A stretch of 33,175 nt of DNA from a virus. The stretch covers positions 1 to 33,175 of IMG/VR virus record IMGVR_UViG_3300024243_000057; one strand, written 5' to 3'. This document shows positions 14,210 through 21,765 of this stretch, in pieces (the first letter of the stretch is position 1; every line of letters begins with the position of its first letter). Both the position numbers and the translations under genes were made by a program. The notes beneath the pieces are model-generated. The model did not search any database. It had not been told where the DNA came from and worked only from the letters and a program-made list of their open reading frames with translations.

Positions 14210-14423
14210 TGAAGATCCTCCTGTATAGTTTCTGAGTGAATGACGGCGGTGCGGGTTCCCATTTATCACAATCGCCCTTTTTATTAACCCACCCGATAGG
14301 CGTATCGCCAGTTTTTTCCCACTTACCATCAAAAACCCTTTTACGAGCAATGGGTTGTATCAGACAGACATATTCGTCAATCCGACCCAACCCGAGATAC
14401 TTACATCCCTTACAGTAAGGCAT
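14202..14423 (-). CDS. small cysteine-containing hypothetical protein
   Basis: A 73-residue protein after an ideal AAAGGAGG site. It starts MPYCKGCKYLG; Cys4, Cys7, Cys20 and Cys52 could bind a metal. No family recognised. Overlaps the next gene by eight bases, supporting an operon. Confidence 0.6.
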   Translation of the reverse strand: MPYCKGCKYLGLGRIDEYVCLIQPIARKRVFDGKWEKTGDTPIGWVNKKGDCDKWEPAPPSFTQKLYRRIFNG

Positions 14424-14434
14424 ATCAACCTCCT

Positions 14435-14779
14435 TTATGAGAATTCATAACCACTGAACGAATATCCCTCTGCGTCGGTCCAGGTATTATCACTCGGATA
14501 TTCCTTTGCGTGGTGGTGCTGATCGGTTCTCTTTGACTTTACCAAGTATAAGAAATCAGCAATAGTTATTTGGTCGCCCTCATCGCTCCATATCTCTCCT
14601 TCCGTCAGTATATCCTTCCACTGTTTAAAGGATATAATCTCAAAATCATTATATCCTTCATATTTCCGACACCCGTGAAAGTTAAATTGCCATCCCCATG
14701 ATGCTTTGCCAATGTGCAGCTCATCATATCGCCCACACTCAGAGCAGATATTAGTTCGGTGGTAGTAGTTGGTTCCCAT
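14435..14779 (-). CDS. conserved phage protein of the MGTNYY family
   Basis: A 114-residue protein that starts MGTNYYHRTNICSECGR and continues HIGKASWGWQF. This opening, with a CxxC pair and an HIGK-x-S segment, is a widespread phage and bacterial family of unknown function that I recognise from its N-terminus. A zinc knuckle is likely. The gene is coupled to the upstream one by TAATG. Confidence 0.7.
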   Translation of the reverse strand: MGTNYYHRTNICSECGRYDELHIGKASWGWQFNFHGCRKYEGYNDFEIISFKQWKDILTEGEIWSDEGDQITIADFLYLVKSKRTDQHHHAKEYPSDNTWTDAEGYSFSGYEFS

Positions 14780-15372
14780 TACTCTCCTCCGCTAAATAGT
14801 AGATCCATCAGTGTCTTTGTCTGCCACTCTTGTTCAGCAGCCCTCGCAGCAGCCCTCGCAGCATCCACCGCAGCAGCCCTCGCAGCAGCCCTCGCAGCAT
14901 CCACCGCAGCATCCACCGCAGCATCCACCGCAGCAGCCACCGCAGCATCATCAATATCACCTACTGCAAAAGCTTCGGCTACCTCTATTGCCTTCCGTGG
15001 TCTATCGTCGCTTGGATAATCCTTCTCATAGATCGGCAGCACTCGTCTGGCGCACTCGGCAGCGAACAATCGCGCAGAGCAGTCATCCCATGTCCATAGG
15101 TGCTTGGTCAATCGTGCTTCTCTAACGATGATCTTATTGCTCTCATCTATCCTATCACCGCGACACTCGGCAAGATAGATATTCGGTCCCAACCATTCTA
15201 TCAGATCTTTCTCCCGGCAGAGGTGATACCCGTTTTGGCAGGGTATCAGGTTGCCCTGTATCGGCGGCATCCATTTACCGGGCCGATCATCGTCAGTCGG
15301 CAGATTCCACTCGCCAGTGCCACCATTGGCCGGTCGGTGATCTTCATTCAAAACCTTAAATAGACGTTCCAT
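14779..15372 (-). CDS. DUF7666-like protein with alanine-rich repeat tail
   Basis: A 197-residue protein. The front (about 1-140) fits the DUF7666-like pattern of a conserved GYHLC segment followed by IYLAEC, a later ARLTKHLWTWDDCSARLFAAECARRVL and a basic end. Residues about 142-180 are a repeat of four-residue units (D/A-AA-V/R) with almost only Ala, Asp, Val and Arg, forming a long helix. Function unknown; the family is frequent in phage accessory regions. The repeat is likely to vary in length between relatives. Confidence 0.65.
   Translation of the reverse strand: MERLFKVLNEDHRPANGGTGEWNLPTDDDRPGKWMPPIQGNLIPCQNGYHLCREKDLIEWLGPNIYLAECRGDRIDESNKIIVREARLTKHLWTWDDCSARLFAAECARRVLPIYEKDYPSDDRPRKAIEVAEAFAVGDIDDAAVAAAVDAAVDAAVDAARAAARAAAVDAARAAARAAEQEWQTKTLMDLLFSGGE
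14836..14948. repeat. 12-base tandem repeat encoding the alanine-rich helix
   Basis: About nine units of a 12-base motif, on the plus strand roughly GCAGC(C/A)(C/T)(T/C)CGCA, mixed between two variants. It lies inside the 14779 gene and preserves frame. Opposite-strand open frames across it are by-products. Confidence 0.85.
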
Positions 15373-15532
15373 CTCTATCCTCGCTTAATCTATCCAGATC
15401 GGCCAGCAGCCTATCCAGATGTGGGTTGGGGTTGACTAACGGCTCTGATCTCAGGTAAGCAGCCATCTTGGCAAAAGCCTCCGTGCGCTCTCTTATACGA
15501 TTCTCGCGTAACCGCTCTAATTCAGCATCCAT
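15356..15532 (-). CDS. small helical hypothetical protein
   Basis: A 58-residue charged protein (starts MDAELERLRENR) with a predicted N-terminal helix and a second helix (LDRLLADLDRLSED). It starts directly after the stop of the upstream gene and its end overlaps the next start by 17 bases, supplying that gene's ribosome-binding site (GAGG). No family recognised. Confidence 0.55.
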   Translation of the reverse strand: MDAELERLRENRIRERTEAFAKMAAYLRSEPLVNPNPHLDRLLADLDRLSEDRDGTSI

Positions 15533-15823
15533 CTATGAACTGGCCCATCCGAAGAAAAGCCATTCACCGTCTTGGATCTTAATACACCCGACTGGCCCCC
15601 ACTTATCATCAATTCGGGGATCTCCATCAGAGATAAGCTCATCAGAATACTCCCCCGCCTCCCTTCCTTCTGGTAGGGGAATGATAATAAATCTATCTTT
15701 CTCTGCTATCGTGCCTGTATACCCGCTATGCCCATAATCGTAATATGCCTCCTCCTTGGCATTATTGAACGCTATCTGCACCGTCTTACCCTTGCCTATC
15801 GTTTCAAACGTTTCCGCGCCCAT
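15533..15823 (-). CDS. conserved phage hypothetical protein
   Basis: A 96-residue protein starting MGAETFETIGKGKTVQIAFNN after AGGAGA. The opening and the HSGYTGTIAEKDRFIIIP segment resemble a small phage/bacterial family that I recall without function. It is probably a compact alpha/beta domain. Member of the module operon. Confidence 0.6.
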   Translation of the reverse strand: MGAETFETIGKGKTVQIAFNNAKEEAYYDYGHSGYTGTIAEKDRFIIIPLPEGREAGEYSDELISDGDPRIDDKWGPVGCIKIQDGEWLFFGWASS

Positions 15824-15833
15824 GATCTATCTC

Positions 15834-16214
15834 CTAATGGCCGAAAAACAGGACTTCCAACTCCTCGGGATCATCTTCCATCGCACTCAGTAGGGCAATA
15901 GCCCAATCAAAGCGGCGATAGCTCTCCTCCTCTGCTGCCTCTCGTAGAGCAGCCAATACCACACTGACCGGAACGGGCTTGGGCCTATCTCCATAAAAGT
16001 CCTCCGTTATATGAGTATTGCCGTCATGTCCGTAAAAATACCATACCTTCTTATTGTCGTAATTACCCCAATCGATATTCGTCACCGGGGAGTCGTGACC
16101 GCACTTGCACAGGTCAATCTCTGCAAAGACGTTAAAGTAGATTTCGGTGGTGTCATTCTCCTCAAACTCTACGGAAGTGGCCTTGCCAATGATAAGCTTC
16201 GTTTCGTATCCCAT
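15834..16214 (-). CDS. hypothetical protein
   Basis: A 126-residue acidic protein. ATG 16214 is preferred over a TTG six bases earlier because AAGGAGAG lies at correct spacing for the ATG. It opens with strands (MGYETKLIIGKA), has a CKCGHDSP metal-knuckle-like piece and a helical C-terminal half (VVLAALREAAEEESYRRFDW). No family recognised. Confidence 0.6.
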   Translation of the reverse strand: MGYETKLIIGKATSVEFEENDTTEIYFNVFAEIDLCKCGHDSPVTNIDWGNYDNKKVWYFYGHDGNTHITEDFYGDRPKPVPVSVVLAALREAAEEESYRRFDWAIALLSAMEDDPEELEVLFFGH

Positions 16215-16216
16215 TC

Positions 16217-16585
16217 TCAACTCTCCTTGTGAAGTGCACGAAAGGCGGTTCCTCTACGTCTGAGCATCTTGCTTGCTTGGGCCTTGGGCAGTTTACGGTT
16301 ACGGCAATCGTTGATATGCTTGATGATGGCCTTTTTGCGGATACCGACGTATCCAGCAACCTTACCAGCGAACTCAGCGACGGGTCGATTACCACGGGCA
16401 GTATTGCACTTGCGGCAACAGGTGACGAGGTTCTGAGGGCTGTTGTTACCGTCTTTGCTGCGCGGCTGGAGATGATCCAGGCTCAACTCAGCGCCATCCT
16501 CTACCGTCGATCCGCAATAAGCGCAAGAAAGGCCATCTCTGAGGTAAATTGCTAATCTGTGGTGGTCGCTGATCCATCGTGCCAT
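16217..16585 (-). CDS. HNH endonuclease
   Basis: A 122-residue protein. The HNH core is textbook: YLRDGLSCAYCG (CxxC), LSLDHLQPRSKDGNNSPQNLVT (first His, then the conserved Asn) and CRKCNTARG (second CxxC). A basic C-terminal helix pair follows. It may be a free-standing (homing-type) nuclease or, as in many HK97-type phages, an aid to packaging, though it is not beside the terminase. It is the first gene behind a sigma-70 promoter and has an AAGGAGA site. Confidence 0.88.
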   Translation of the reverse strand: MARWISDHHRLAIYLRDGLSCAYCGSTVEDGAELSLDHLQPRSKDGNNSPQNLVTCCRKCNTARGNRPVAEFAGKVAGYVGIRKKAIIKHINDCRNRKLPKAQASKMLRRRGTAFRALHKES

Positions 16586-16614
16586 TTGATCCTCTCCTTA
16601 TTTAACCTACTTAA

Positions 16615-16643
16615 AAGATAATAAATAGATTTATATACAGCAA
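16615..16643 (-). promoter_or_regulatory. sigma-70 promoter of the HNH-led operon
   Basis: Reverse strand: TTGCTG (16638-16643), 17-bp spacer, TATCTT (16615-16620), about 30 bases before the HNH start. It likely drives the genes down to mazG. Confidence 0.65.
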
Positions 16644-16648
16644 GGATT

Positions 16649-17341
16649 TTATTGGTAATCAATGGCTTTTTTAATTCTCGCAGCAAAAAACTCAGCCCAT
16701 TGTGGTACAACACTATTACCTAATCCTCTAATTCTGTCCATCCTTCTCGGAATCCCATCATCCATTCTACCCATGTTGGGTTCCTGTAATAGCCAGGCTT
16801 CTCTTTTATTGCTCGTTTGCACCCGGCTCCATTCTTCATCATCGATGGACAAGATTGGTTCCCCTTTGTAGTCGGAGTAGGCAACCAAGCATATTCTTTT
16901 TCTAAGGTGTGGCGCTCCAACGGTTGCTGCTGATAACACCGTCCATTCTGCATCATACCCGATTTCGGCCAAGCCCCCAAGAATAGTTCCGAATCCCCGG
17001 TTAAGCAACGCTGATACGTTTTCCACAAGGATGAATCGTGGTCGTAGTAGGCGAATGATTCGGAGCATTTCAAACCACAGTTGCGATTTTTCACCATGAA
17101 TACCTCTAGTTTTTCCAGCATTACTTATGTCTTGACATGGGAATCCACCGATCAATACATCAACTGGCTCTAAGGTGGCACATTTTATATCTGTATGGCA
17201 AGGTATCTCAGGCCAGTGTTTCCTCAAAATATTCTGACAAAACGGATCAATCTCACATTGCCATTTTATCTCAAATCCAGCTCTCTCAAAGCCAATATCC
17301 AAGCCACCAATACCTGAGAATAGAGATCCAACTGTATACAT
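16649..17341 (-). CDS. C5-cytosine DNA methyltransferase (copy 1, short)
   Basis: A 230-residue enzyme from ATG 17341, which overlaps the upstream stop as TGATG. Motif I is GSLFSGIGGLDIGFE, motif IV carries the catalytic Cys in GGFPCQDIS, motif VI is VENVSALL, motif VIII is HLRKRICLVAY, and motifs IX/X are RIRGLGNSVVPQWAEFF. Only about 40 residues separate motif VIII from IX, so the target-recognition region is unusually small. Its N-terminal 45 codons are nearly identical in DNA to copy 2 at 24521. Probably modifies phage DNA against host restriction. An extra reading frame overlaps its C-terminal half. Confidence 0.92.
   Translation of the reverse strand: MYTVGSLFSGIGGLDIGFERAGFEIKWQCEIDPFCQNILRKHWPEIPCHTDIKCATLEPVDVLIGGFPCQDISNAGKTRGIHGEKSQLWFEMLRIIRLLRPRFILVENVSALLNRGFGTILGGLAEIGYDAEWTVLSAATVGAPHLRKRICLVAYSDYKGEPILSIDDEEWSRVQTSNKREAWLLQEPNMGRMDDGIPRRMDRIRGLGNSVVPQWAEFFAARIKKAIDYQ
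16720..17121 (-). CDS. overlapping frame, methyltransferase-associated WVEWxMG-type protein
   Basis: A 133-codon frame lying wholly inside methyltransferase copy 1, shifted +1. It carries the signature of a known phage/bacterial protein type: SLWKTYQRCLTGD, WPKSGMMQNGRCYQ, LPTPTT, and NPTWVEWMMGFREGWTELED at the end. ATG 17121 has a weak ribosome-binding site; an in-frame ATG at 17097 follows AGAGGT and is a better start. The same frame with the same signature exists in copy 2. Whether it is translated, or is the trace of an old frame change, cannot be decided here. Confidence 0.45.
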   Translation of the reverse strand: MLEKLEVFMVKNRNCGLKCSESFAYYDHDSSLWKTYQRCLTGDSELFLGAWPKSGMMQNGRCYQQQPLERHTLEKEYAWLPTPTTKGNQSCPSMMKNGAGCKRAIKEKPGYYRNPTWVEWMMGFREGWTELED

Positions 17342-17526
17342 CACGACAAGATACCTGTTGTTTCATATTTTCTCATCACTACCTCAGCCGTTGCCTCATC
17401 CTTAAAGCCATCGCAAGCCATGCACAGGCGAGAATAATTACCTGTCTGAATATGGATGGCTACTATATAATATCTTCCGTTCTTTTCGTCCTGATCTACT
17501 CCGAGTAAAAAAAGGCGCTTGTCCAT
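17341..17526 (-). CDS. small hypothetical protein ahead of methyltransferase copy 1
   Basis: A 61-residue protein (starts MDKRLFLLGVDQDEKNGRYY) after AAGGAGA. The first half is beta-like, the second a short helix. No family recognised. It is the first gene behind a strong promoter and overlaps the methyltransferase start. Confidence 0.6.
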   Translation of the reverse strand: MDKRLFLLGVDQDEKNGRYYIVAIHIQTGNYSRLCMACDGFKDEATAEVVMRKYETTGILS

Positions 17527-17565
17527 TGTATTCTCCTTGTGTGGTTGTTGTTAAACTCTACCCAA

Positions 17566-17594
17566 AATATATAACAATCAAGTTGAAATGTCAA
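17566..17594 (-). promoter_or_regulatory. consensus sigma-70 promoter of the methyltransferase 1 operon
   Basis: Reverse strand: TTGACA (17589-17594), 17-bp spacer, TATATT (17566-17571). It diverges from the shared element upstream of the portal operon, 18 bases away. Confidence 0.85.
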
Positions 17595-17611
17595 TAGTTA
17601 TTTTAAGATAT

Positions 17612-17634
17612 TCCACCGCTTATACTATTATAAG
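17612..17634 (+). promoter_or_regulatory. candidate phage late promoter (portal operon)
   Basis: TCCACCGCTTATA (17612-17624) is shared exactly with 27613-27625, the only other place before a structural operon start. It continues into TATAAG so that CTTATA and TATAAG form an inverted repeat with a 4-base spacer. A -10-like TATACT (17621-17626) is present, but no -35 is seen at 16-18 bp. The portal start follows 40 bases later. Confidence 0.55.
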
Positions 17635-17664
17635 TAAACTAATGGGCGTATAGAGGAGATAGGC

Positions 17665-20112
17665 ATGGGTAAGTCTTCAAGGTCTGCACTGCAAAAAGAG
17701 ATCGGTGCTGGAGGGGTCGCTTTTTACAACGGGCAGATTGATAATGATGAGTTCAATAGCAAGCTGACCGGCACAGAAGGGACAGAGACGTATGATCGTA
17801 TGCGCAGATCTGATGCACAAGTCGCTGCCCTCGTCAATGCCGTCCAGTTACCTGTAGAGAGTGCTGATTGGGATGTTGAACTACCCCAGGATGAGCGAGA
17901 GGCTGAGAAGATAACCGACGAGATGCTTGACTTCGCTCGGTATAACATGTTCACCCTCATAGACTACCAAGCCTTTCTCCGACATGCCACCTCATGCGTA
18001 TGGCCTGGATTCAGCTTCTTTGAGATAGTATATGCCCTCAAGGAAGGGCGATTGGTATTTGGCAAGATAGCACCCCGCTTGGCTACCTCCCTATATAACT
18101 GGCTCACCGATGGCCGGGGCGACTTAGAAGGCATACAACAGCAGGTATGGCTGGATGGCGCTTATCAGTATCCCAAGATACCACGCGATAAGATAGCTCT
18201 CTTCACCTACAATAAAGAGGGCAATAACTACGAAGGGCAGAGCCTTCTCCGTCCAGTTTTCAAACATTTCTTCATAAAAGATGAGTTGTACCGCCTGGAT
18301 GCCATTCGCTCTGAGCGATATGCTGTGGGCGTTCCCAAGTTCACCCTCCCTGAGAACTACGATGATGACCTGTTTGCCATGATGGAAGCCGCCGGGGCCG
18401 CATGGCGAGGTGCCGAGCAGTCTTTTATCATCCTCCCCAACGGCGCAGAGGTAGAGATATTACAGGTGGATGGGGGGCAAGCATTGGATCTGGTTCCCAT
18501 GATAACCCACCATAACGAAGAGATAATGAAGGTGGGGCTGGCGCAGTTTATCAGCTTAGGTACGACACAAACGGGTAGCCGATCATTGGGCGAGGTTTTT
18601 ACTGATTTCTTTTATGATGCTGAAGAGTCCTTTGCTGATATGATCGCCCGTAGCATAGAGAGGGAGGTATTATGGCCGCTCATGGATCTCAATTACCCCA
18701 ACAAGCCACGCCCACGAATGGTCTACAAAGACCTAGGTGCTGTCGCCTTGGGCGAGATGGTAGAGACACTGGAGAAGGTTGGGGAGCGTTATATCAGGCC
18801 GAGTATCGACATTGAGAACGATATATTAGAGCGCCTGAACCTACCTGTGAGGGAAGATGACGAGGATTTTGAACCACCTGAAACGCCTCCTGAGCTACCG
18901 GAACAGGAGGAGATGGTACATCTACAGACAATTAGCGAGACAGAGATACCAGAAGAAGAAAAGGAGTTTTGGCGAGCATTAAGGCCAGTGGAGCGCCATG
19001 TAGCACTGAGACAAATAACCTGTGTGCTGGATGACTCACGCGATAAACTGATGCGAACGCTTATCTCCTCACGGGACGATTGGGCTGACCCCATAGCTCA
19101 ACAGGTCAGAGAGAAGATGCCCGAAGGTCCGAAGGCATTGAATACTATTACCATCCCCGATGATACTATACCCGGTATCCAAGGGCGCGTGACTAATATC
19201 TTGGATTATGTATACGACTTTGGTGCAGAGCAAGTAGTCAAAGAGTTGGCATCACAAGCAGAGGAGATGCGCGAGGAGCTGCGGGATGATTCGATGGATG
19301 CCGATGATATATCTGAACTGATAGAGGCACGATCTGAGTTTATCACCACCCGCTTGAAGCGCAAGACAGAGGAAGCAGCCCGAGCGATTGCAGCGGGGAT
19401 GTATCGCACCGTTGGCCCTGATGATTTTGATGAGGCCGATGTGATGCGGTTGATGGATGAGGTGTTCGATACGGTGGAACAGGAAGCCAAACTGACGGCT
19501 TCTTATTCAGTCTCCGAAGCATTGAACATGGGACGCGATGCCTCTGCCCAAGATCTCATTGAGCAGATAAGGGTTGCCGAGTATTCGGCCATCCTTGACC
19601 AGAATACATGCGAGAACTGCCAGCCTGTTGATGGGACGCAAACGTCCGTAGGCAGTCCAGCCTATTATGATCTGATGCCGCCCCTCAACAGCGCCAGAGC
19701 AGGTAGCTGCTTAGGTAAGGGTAGATGTCGCTGTATGTGGGTTTACATCCTCAAGCGCGAGCTACGGCTCACCTCTTGCGCCTATGAGCCTCCAATGGTG
19801 ACGGCTGCTGATCTGGTTGAGTTAGCCCAACCCGATCCGGTCATGGTAGAGCATCTGGCAAGGGACTCCACGCCCATCCAAGCCTTTCTGTTCACCAAAG
19901 AAGAATACGCTCTTGATGAAGCAGTAGCATGGATACAAGAACACGACTACCACATGATGACCATAGAGGACGTAGGCGCAGCATGGCGCGTCCGTCAATT
20001 CCCCCGGCAAGAATGTGCTGAGGGATCATTCCACACTCTTAGCCTTGGGTCGGGCATCATAGCAAGCTATTGTCTCCGCATCCAAGATATTGGACCGGAG
20101 GCAGTTGAATGA
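17665..20112 (+). CDS. portal protein (DUF935, Mu gp29-like) fused to MuF-like domain
   Basis: An 815-residue protein. The first 430 residues follow the DUF935 portal pattern (TYDRMRRSDAQVAALVNAV, then DWDVELP, FAQFIS-like and GSRSLGEVF segments). A Pro/Glu-rich linker follows. Around 640-690 lies a MuF/SPP1 gp7-type head-morphogenesis core: AILDQNTCENCQPVDGTQT ending in GRCRCMWVYI. The last 110 residues contain FTKEEYALDEAVAWIQEHDY..FHTLSLGSGI, an add-on domain also seen in phage protease and portal proteins. In Mu, gp29 and gp30 (F) are separate, so this is a natural fusion or a read-through of two genes. The portal forms the DNA channel at one capsid vertex. Confidence 0.87.
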   Translation: MGKSSRSALQKEIGAGGVAFYNGQIDNDEFNSKLTGTEGTETYDRMRRSDAQVAALVNAVQLPVESADWDVELPQDEREAEKITDEMLDFARYNMFTLIDYQAFLRHATSCVWPGFSFFEIVYALKEGRLVFGKIAPRLATSLYNWLTDGRGDLEGIQQQVWLDGAYQYPKIPRDKIALFTYNKEGNNYEGQSLLRPVFKHFFIKDELYRLDAIRSERYAVGVPKFTLPENYDDDLFAMMEAAGAAWRGAEQSFIILPNGAEVEILQVDGGQALDLVPMITHHNEEIMKVGLAQFISLGTTQTGSRSLGEVFTDFFYDAEESFADMIARSIEREVLWPLMDLNYPNKPRPRMVYKDLGAVALGEMVETLEKVGERYIRPSIDIENDILERLNLPVREDDEDFEPPETPPELPEQEEMVHLQTISETEIPEEEKEFWRALRPVERHVALRQITCVLDDSRDKLMRTLISSRDDWADPIAQQVREKMPEGPKALNTITIPDDTIPGIQGRVTNILDYVYDFGAEQVVKELASQAEEMREELRDDSMDADDISELIEARSEFITTRLKRKTEEAARAIAAGMYRTVGPDDFDEADVMRLMDEVFDTVEQEAKLTASYSVSEALNMGRDASAQDLIEQIRVAEYSAILDQNTCENCQPVDGTQTSVGSPAYYDLMPPLNSARAGSCLGKGRCRCMWVYILKRELRLTSCAYEPPMVTAADLVELAQPDPVMVEHLARDSTPIQAFLFTKEEYALDEAVAWIQEHDYHMMTIEDVGAAWRVRQFPRQECAEGSFHTLSLGSGIIASYCLRIQDIGPEAVE

Positions 20113-20399
20113 CGGCTATACAGATATTAGCCATCGTCCTACCTATTATGTTCAGCATCTTCGCATCAGCCTTCTTCATCGTCTTCAGGACGGGTAATAT
20201 GATCGGACGCTTTCAGGCCGACATAAATTCTATAAAAGGTGACATCAAATCCTTGGAGGAGAATGCAGCCACCAAGGACGAGTTAAGTCTTGTACAGACC
20301 TCCACCTCTGATATGATTAAATCGCTGGTGGTGAGCATAGGTGATCGTATATCTGGCTTGGAGGATCAGATACGCAGCCTACATGGGCAATCAGTGTAA
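20109..20399 (+). CDS. membrane-anchored coiled-coil protein
   Basis: A 96-residue protein overlapping the portal gene by four bases. One strong N-terminal membrane helix (ILAIVLPIMFSIFASAFFIVF, about 5-26) is followed by an amphipathic heptad-like helix (DINSIKGDIKSLEENAATKDELSL) to the end. This topology suits an inner-membrane spanin-like or tether protein, but location in the head operon makes that uncertain. No family recognised. Confidence 0.6.
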   Translation: MTAIQILAIVLPIMFSIFASAFFIVFRTGNMIGRFQADINSIKGDIKSLEENAATKDELSLVQTSTSDMIKSLVVSIGDRISGLEDQIRSLHGQSV

Positions 20400-20644
20400 T
20401 GGGTAAGAAGGCTTATACAGCTACGGGGAAGATCCAGAAGGCTCCTTATAGGGCAGGGGCGTATGTCCTTGGCAAAGATAGAAGCAATGAACCCCGTATC
20501 CTATCAATGGATGAGGACGACCGTCTTAACATAGGGCAGATGGATTTGTATGCGGTTTTTAATGATATGCTGACAGAGTTAAAGAAGATCAATCTACAAC
20601 TAAGTCTAATGACAGACGTAGAATTAACCAATGAGGTTGAATAA
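20399..20644 (+). CDS. hypothetical protein of the head operon
   Basis: An 81-residue protein coupled on both sides by TAATG. It has a basic start (MGKKAYTATGKIQKAPYRAG) and a helical C-terminus (LYAVFNDMLTELKKINLQL). Possibly a small head-joining factor; no family recognised. Confidence 0.55.
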   Translation: MGKKAYTATGKIQKAPYRAGAYVLGKDRSNEPRILSMDEDDRLNIGQMDLYAVFNDMLTELKKINLQLSLMTDVELTNEVE

Positions 20645-21225
20645 TGTCAGGAACGGTAATAGAAAGCGGATGGGGCCAGAATAACAAGCTGAAGATAAAC
20701 GAAGAGGGTTGTGCTAGTGTTTGCGGCTATACTACACGGGTTATCCACCACGTATCTCAGGTAGAGCATCAAGCTTTCGTGGTGGGTATGCACCTTGCAC
20801 AGGCAGCAGGTGGCACCACTGAGGGGTGCGGGTATATCAAGTATAATGGGGATGATGTTCTTATCATTGATCAGATACGCCTTTCTACTGAGGAGCCAAC
20901 AGGAGGGCTAACAAAGTGGGGCTTATGGGTTAATCCTACAGTCTATACGGGGGGAGCAGCATCTACTCCGGTAAATCTATGGCTCCCGTCGTCTATTGAG
21001 TTAGATGCATCTTGTGTTCAAAACAACGACGGGACAGCACTGACGATTACTGGAGGGTCTTCTATGACAACTATAAGAGCAGAGGGGGGCGCGTCCATCT
21101 TAGTAGATACATTGGGGGCACTGGCTCTCGGCAAGAATGATATATTCGCTGTCATGGGAAACGCTGCAACTACCGGGACGAAAACACGTGCTTATGTATG
21201 GTGTTATATCCACAAGGGAGGCTGA
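20644..21225 (+). CDS. probable virion structural protein
   Basis: A 193-residue Gly/Thr-rich protein, mostly beta-strand by composition. The C-terminus (KTRAYVWCYIHKGG) and the general style resemble small beta-sandwich decoration or vertex proteins. It lies in line with the portal gene and two similar-sized neighbours. I do not recognise a named family; virion location is an inference from context and composition. Confidence 0.5.
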   Translation: MSGTVIESGWGQNNKLKINEEGCASVCGYTTRVIHHVSQVEHQAFVVGMHLAQAAGGTTEGCGYIKYNGDDVLIIDQIRLSTEEPTGGLTKWGLWVNPTVYTGGAASTPVNLWLPSSIELDASCVQNNDGTALTITGGSSMTTIRAEGGASILVDTLGALALGKNDIFAVMGNAATTGTKTRAYVWCYIHKGG

Positions 21226-21228
21226 TAA

Positions 21229-21765
21229 GTGAATATCAATGATGGTGCATACGGCACCAATGATTCGGCGGGTGTGCGAGAAGGTAGGGTTGATGTTAAC
21301 TCGCGCACATCCACCCGACAATATTATGTGAGCAGAGATAGAGCGAATGCTTTTAGTTTCACCACCTCTTATAACTGCACTGGATCACCAGCACAACCGT
21401 TCTATCTGAAGAATAAAAACACCGATTATGATCATATGACGGTTACGACCGTTAAGTTTTCTTCAGCTAAGGAGGGCTTTTTTGAGATATATGGGGCATC
21501 GGGGAACCCAACAGGAACAACTATCTCAGGTGCCAATTTAAACACCATGAGCAACCGAACAGCGTCAGTCACTTGTCTTGGTGGCGGCGTCTCTCAGCTG
21601 ACGCTCAGTGGACGTTTTGCCATGGCAAGGACTCAGGCTTATGGCTTACAAACAATACTTCCTGCCGGTGCGTTGATTGGGCAGGAGATAGCCATAGCTG
21701 TTCAGTATACGGGTGGAAATGGTACTGTTGATGTTGAGGTAGCAGGGTATTGGGAAAATAAATGA
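21229..21765 (+). CDS. probable virion structural protein, GTG start
   Basis: A 178-residue beta-rich protein with a GTG start preceded by GGGAGGC. Ser/Thr/Asn/Gly content is high and the end (GTVDVEVAGYWENK) is strand-like. The middle (RTASVTCLGGGVSQLTLSGRF) fits a beta-sandwich. Overlaps the next gene by four bases. No named family; it likely belongs to the same surface set as its neighbours. Confidence 0.5.
   Translation: MNINDGAYGTNDSAGVREGRVDVNSRTSTRQYYVSRDRANAFSFTTSYNCTGSPAQPFYLKNKNTDYDHMTVTTVKFSSAKEGFFEIYGASGNPTGTTISGANLNTMSNRTASVTCLGGGVSQLTLSGRFAMARTQAYGLQTILPAGALIGQEIAIAVQYTGGNGTVDVEVAGYWENK

Noticed and set aside
14836-14948. Possible CRISPR array
   Set aside because: Units are contiguous 12-base repeats with no spacers and lie inside a reading frame. 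No CRISPR array was found elsewhere.
14811-15125. Repetitive plus-strand frames rich in Pro/Gln/His or Ser/Arg
   Set aside because: They are shadows of the 12-base repeat in the reverse-strand alanine-rich gene.
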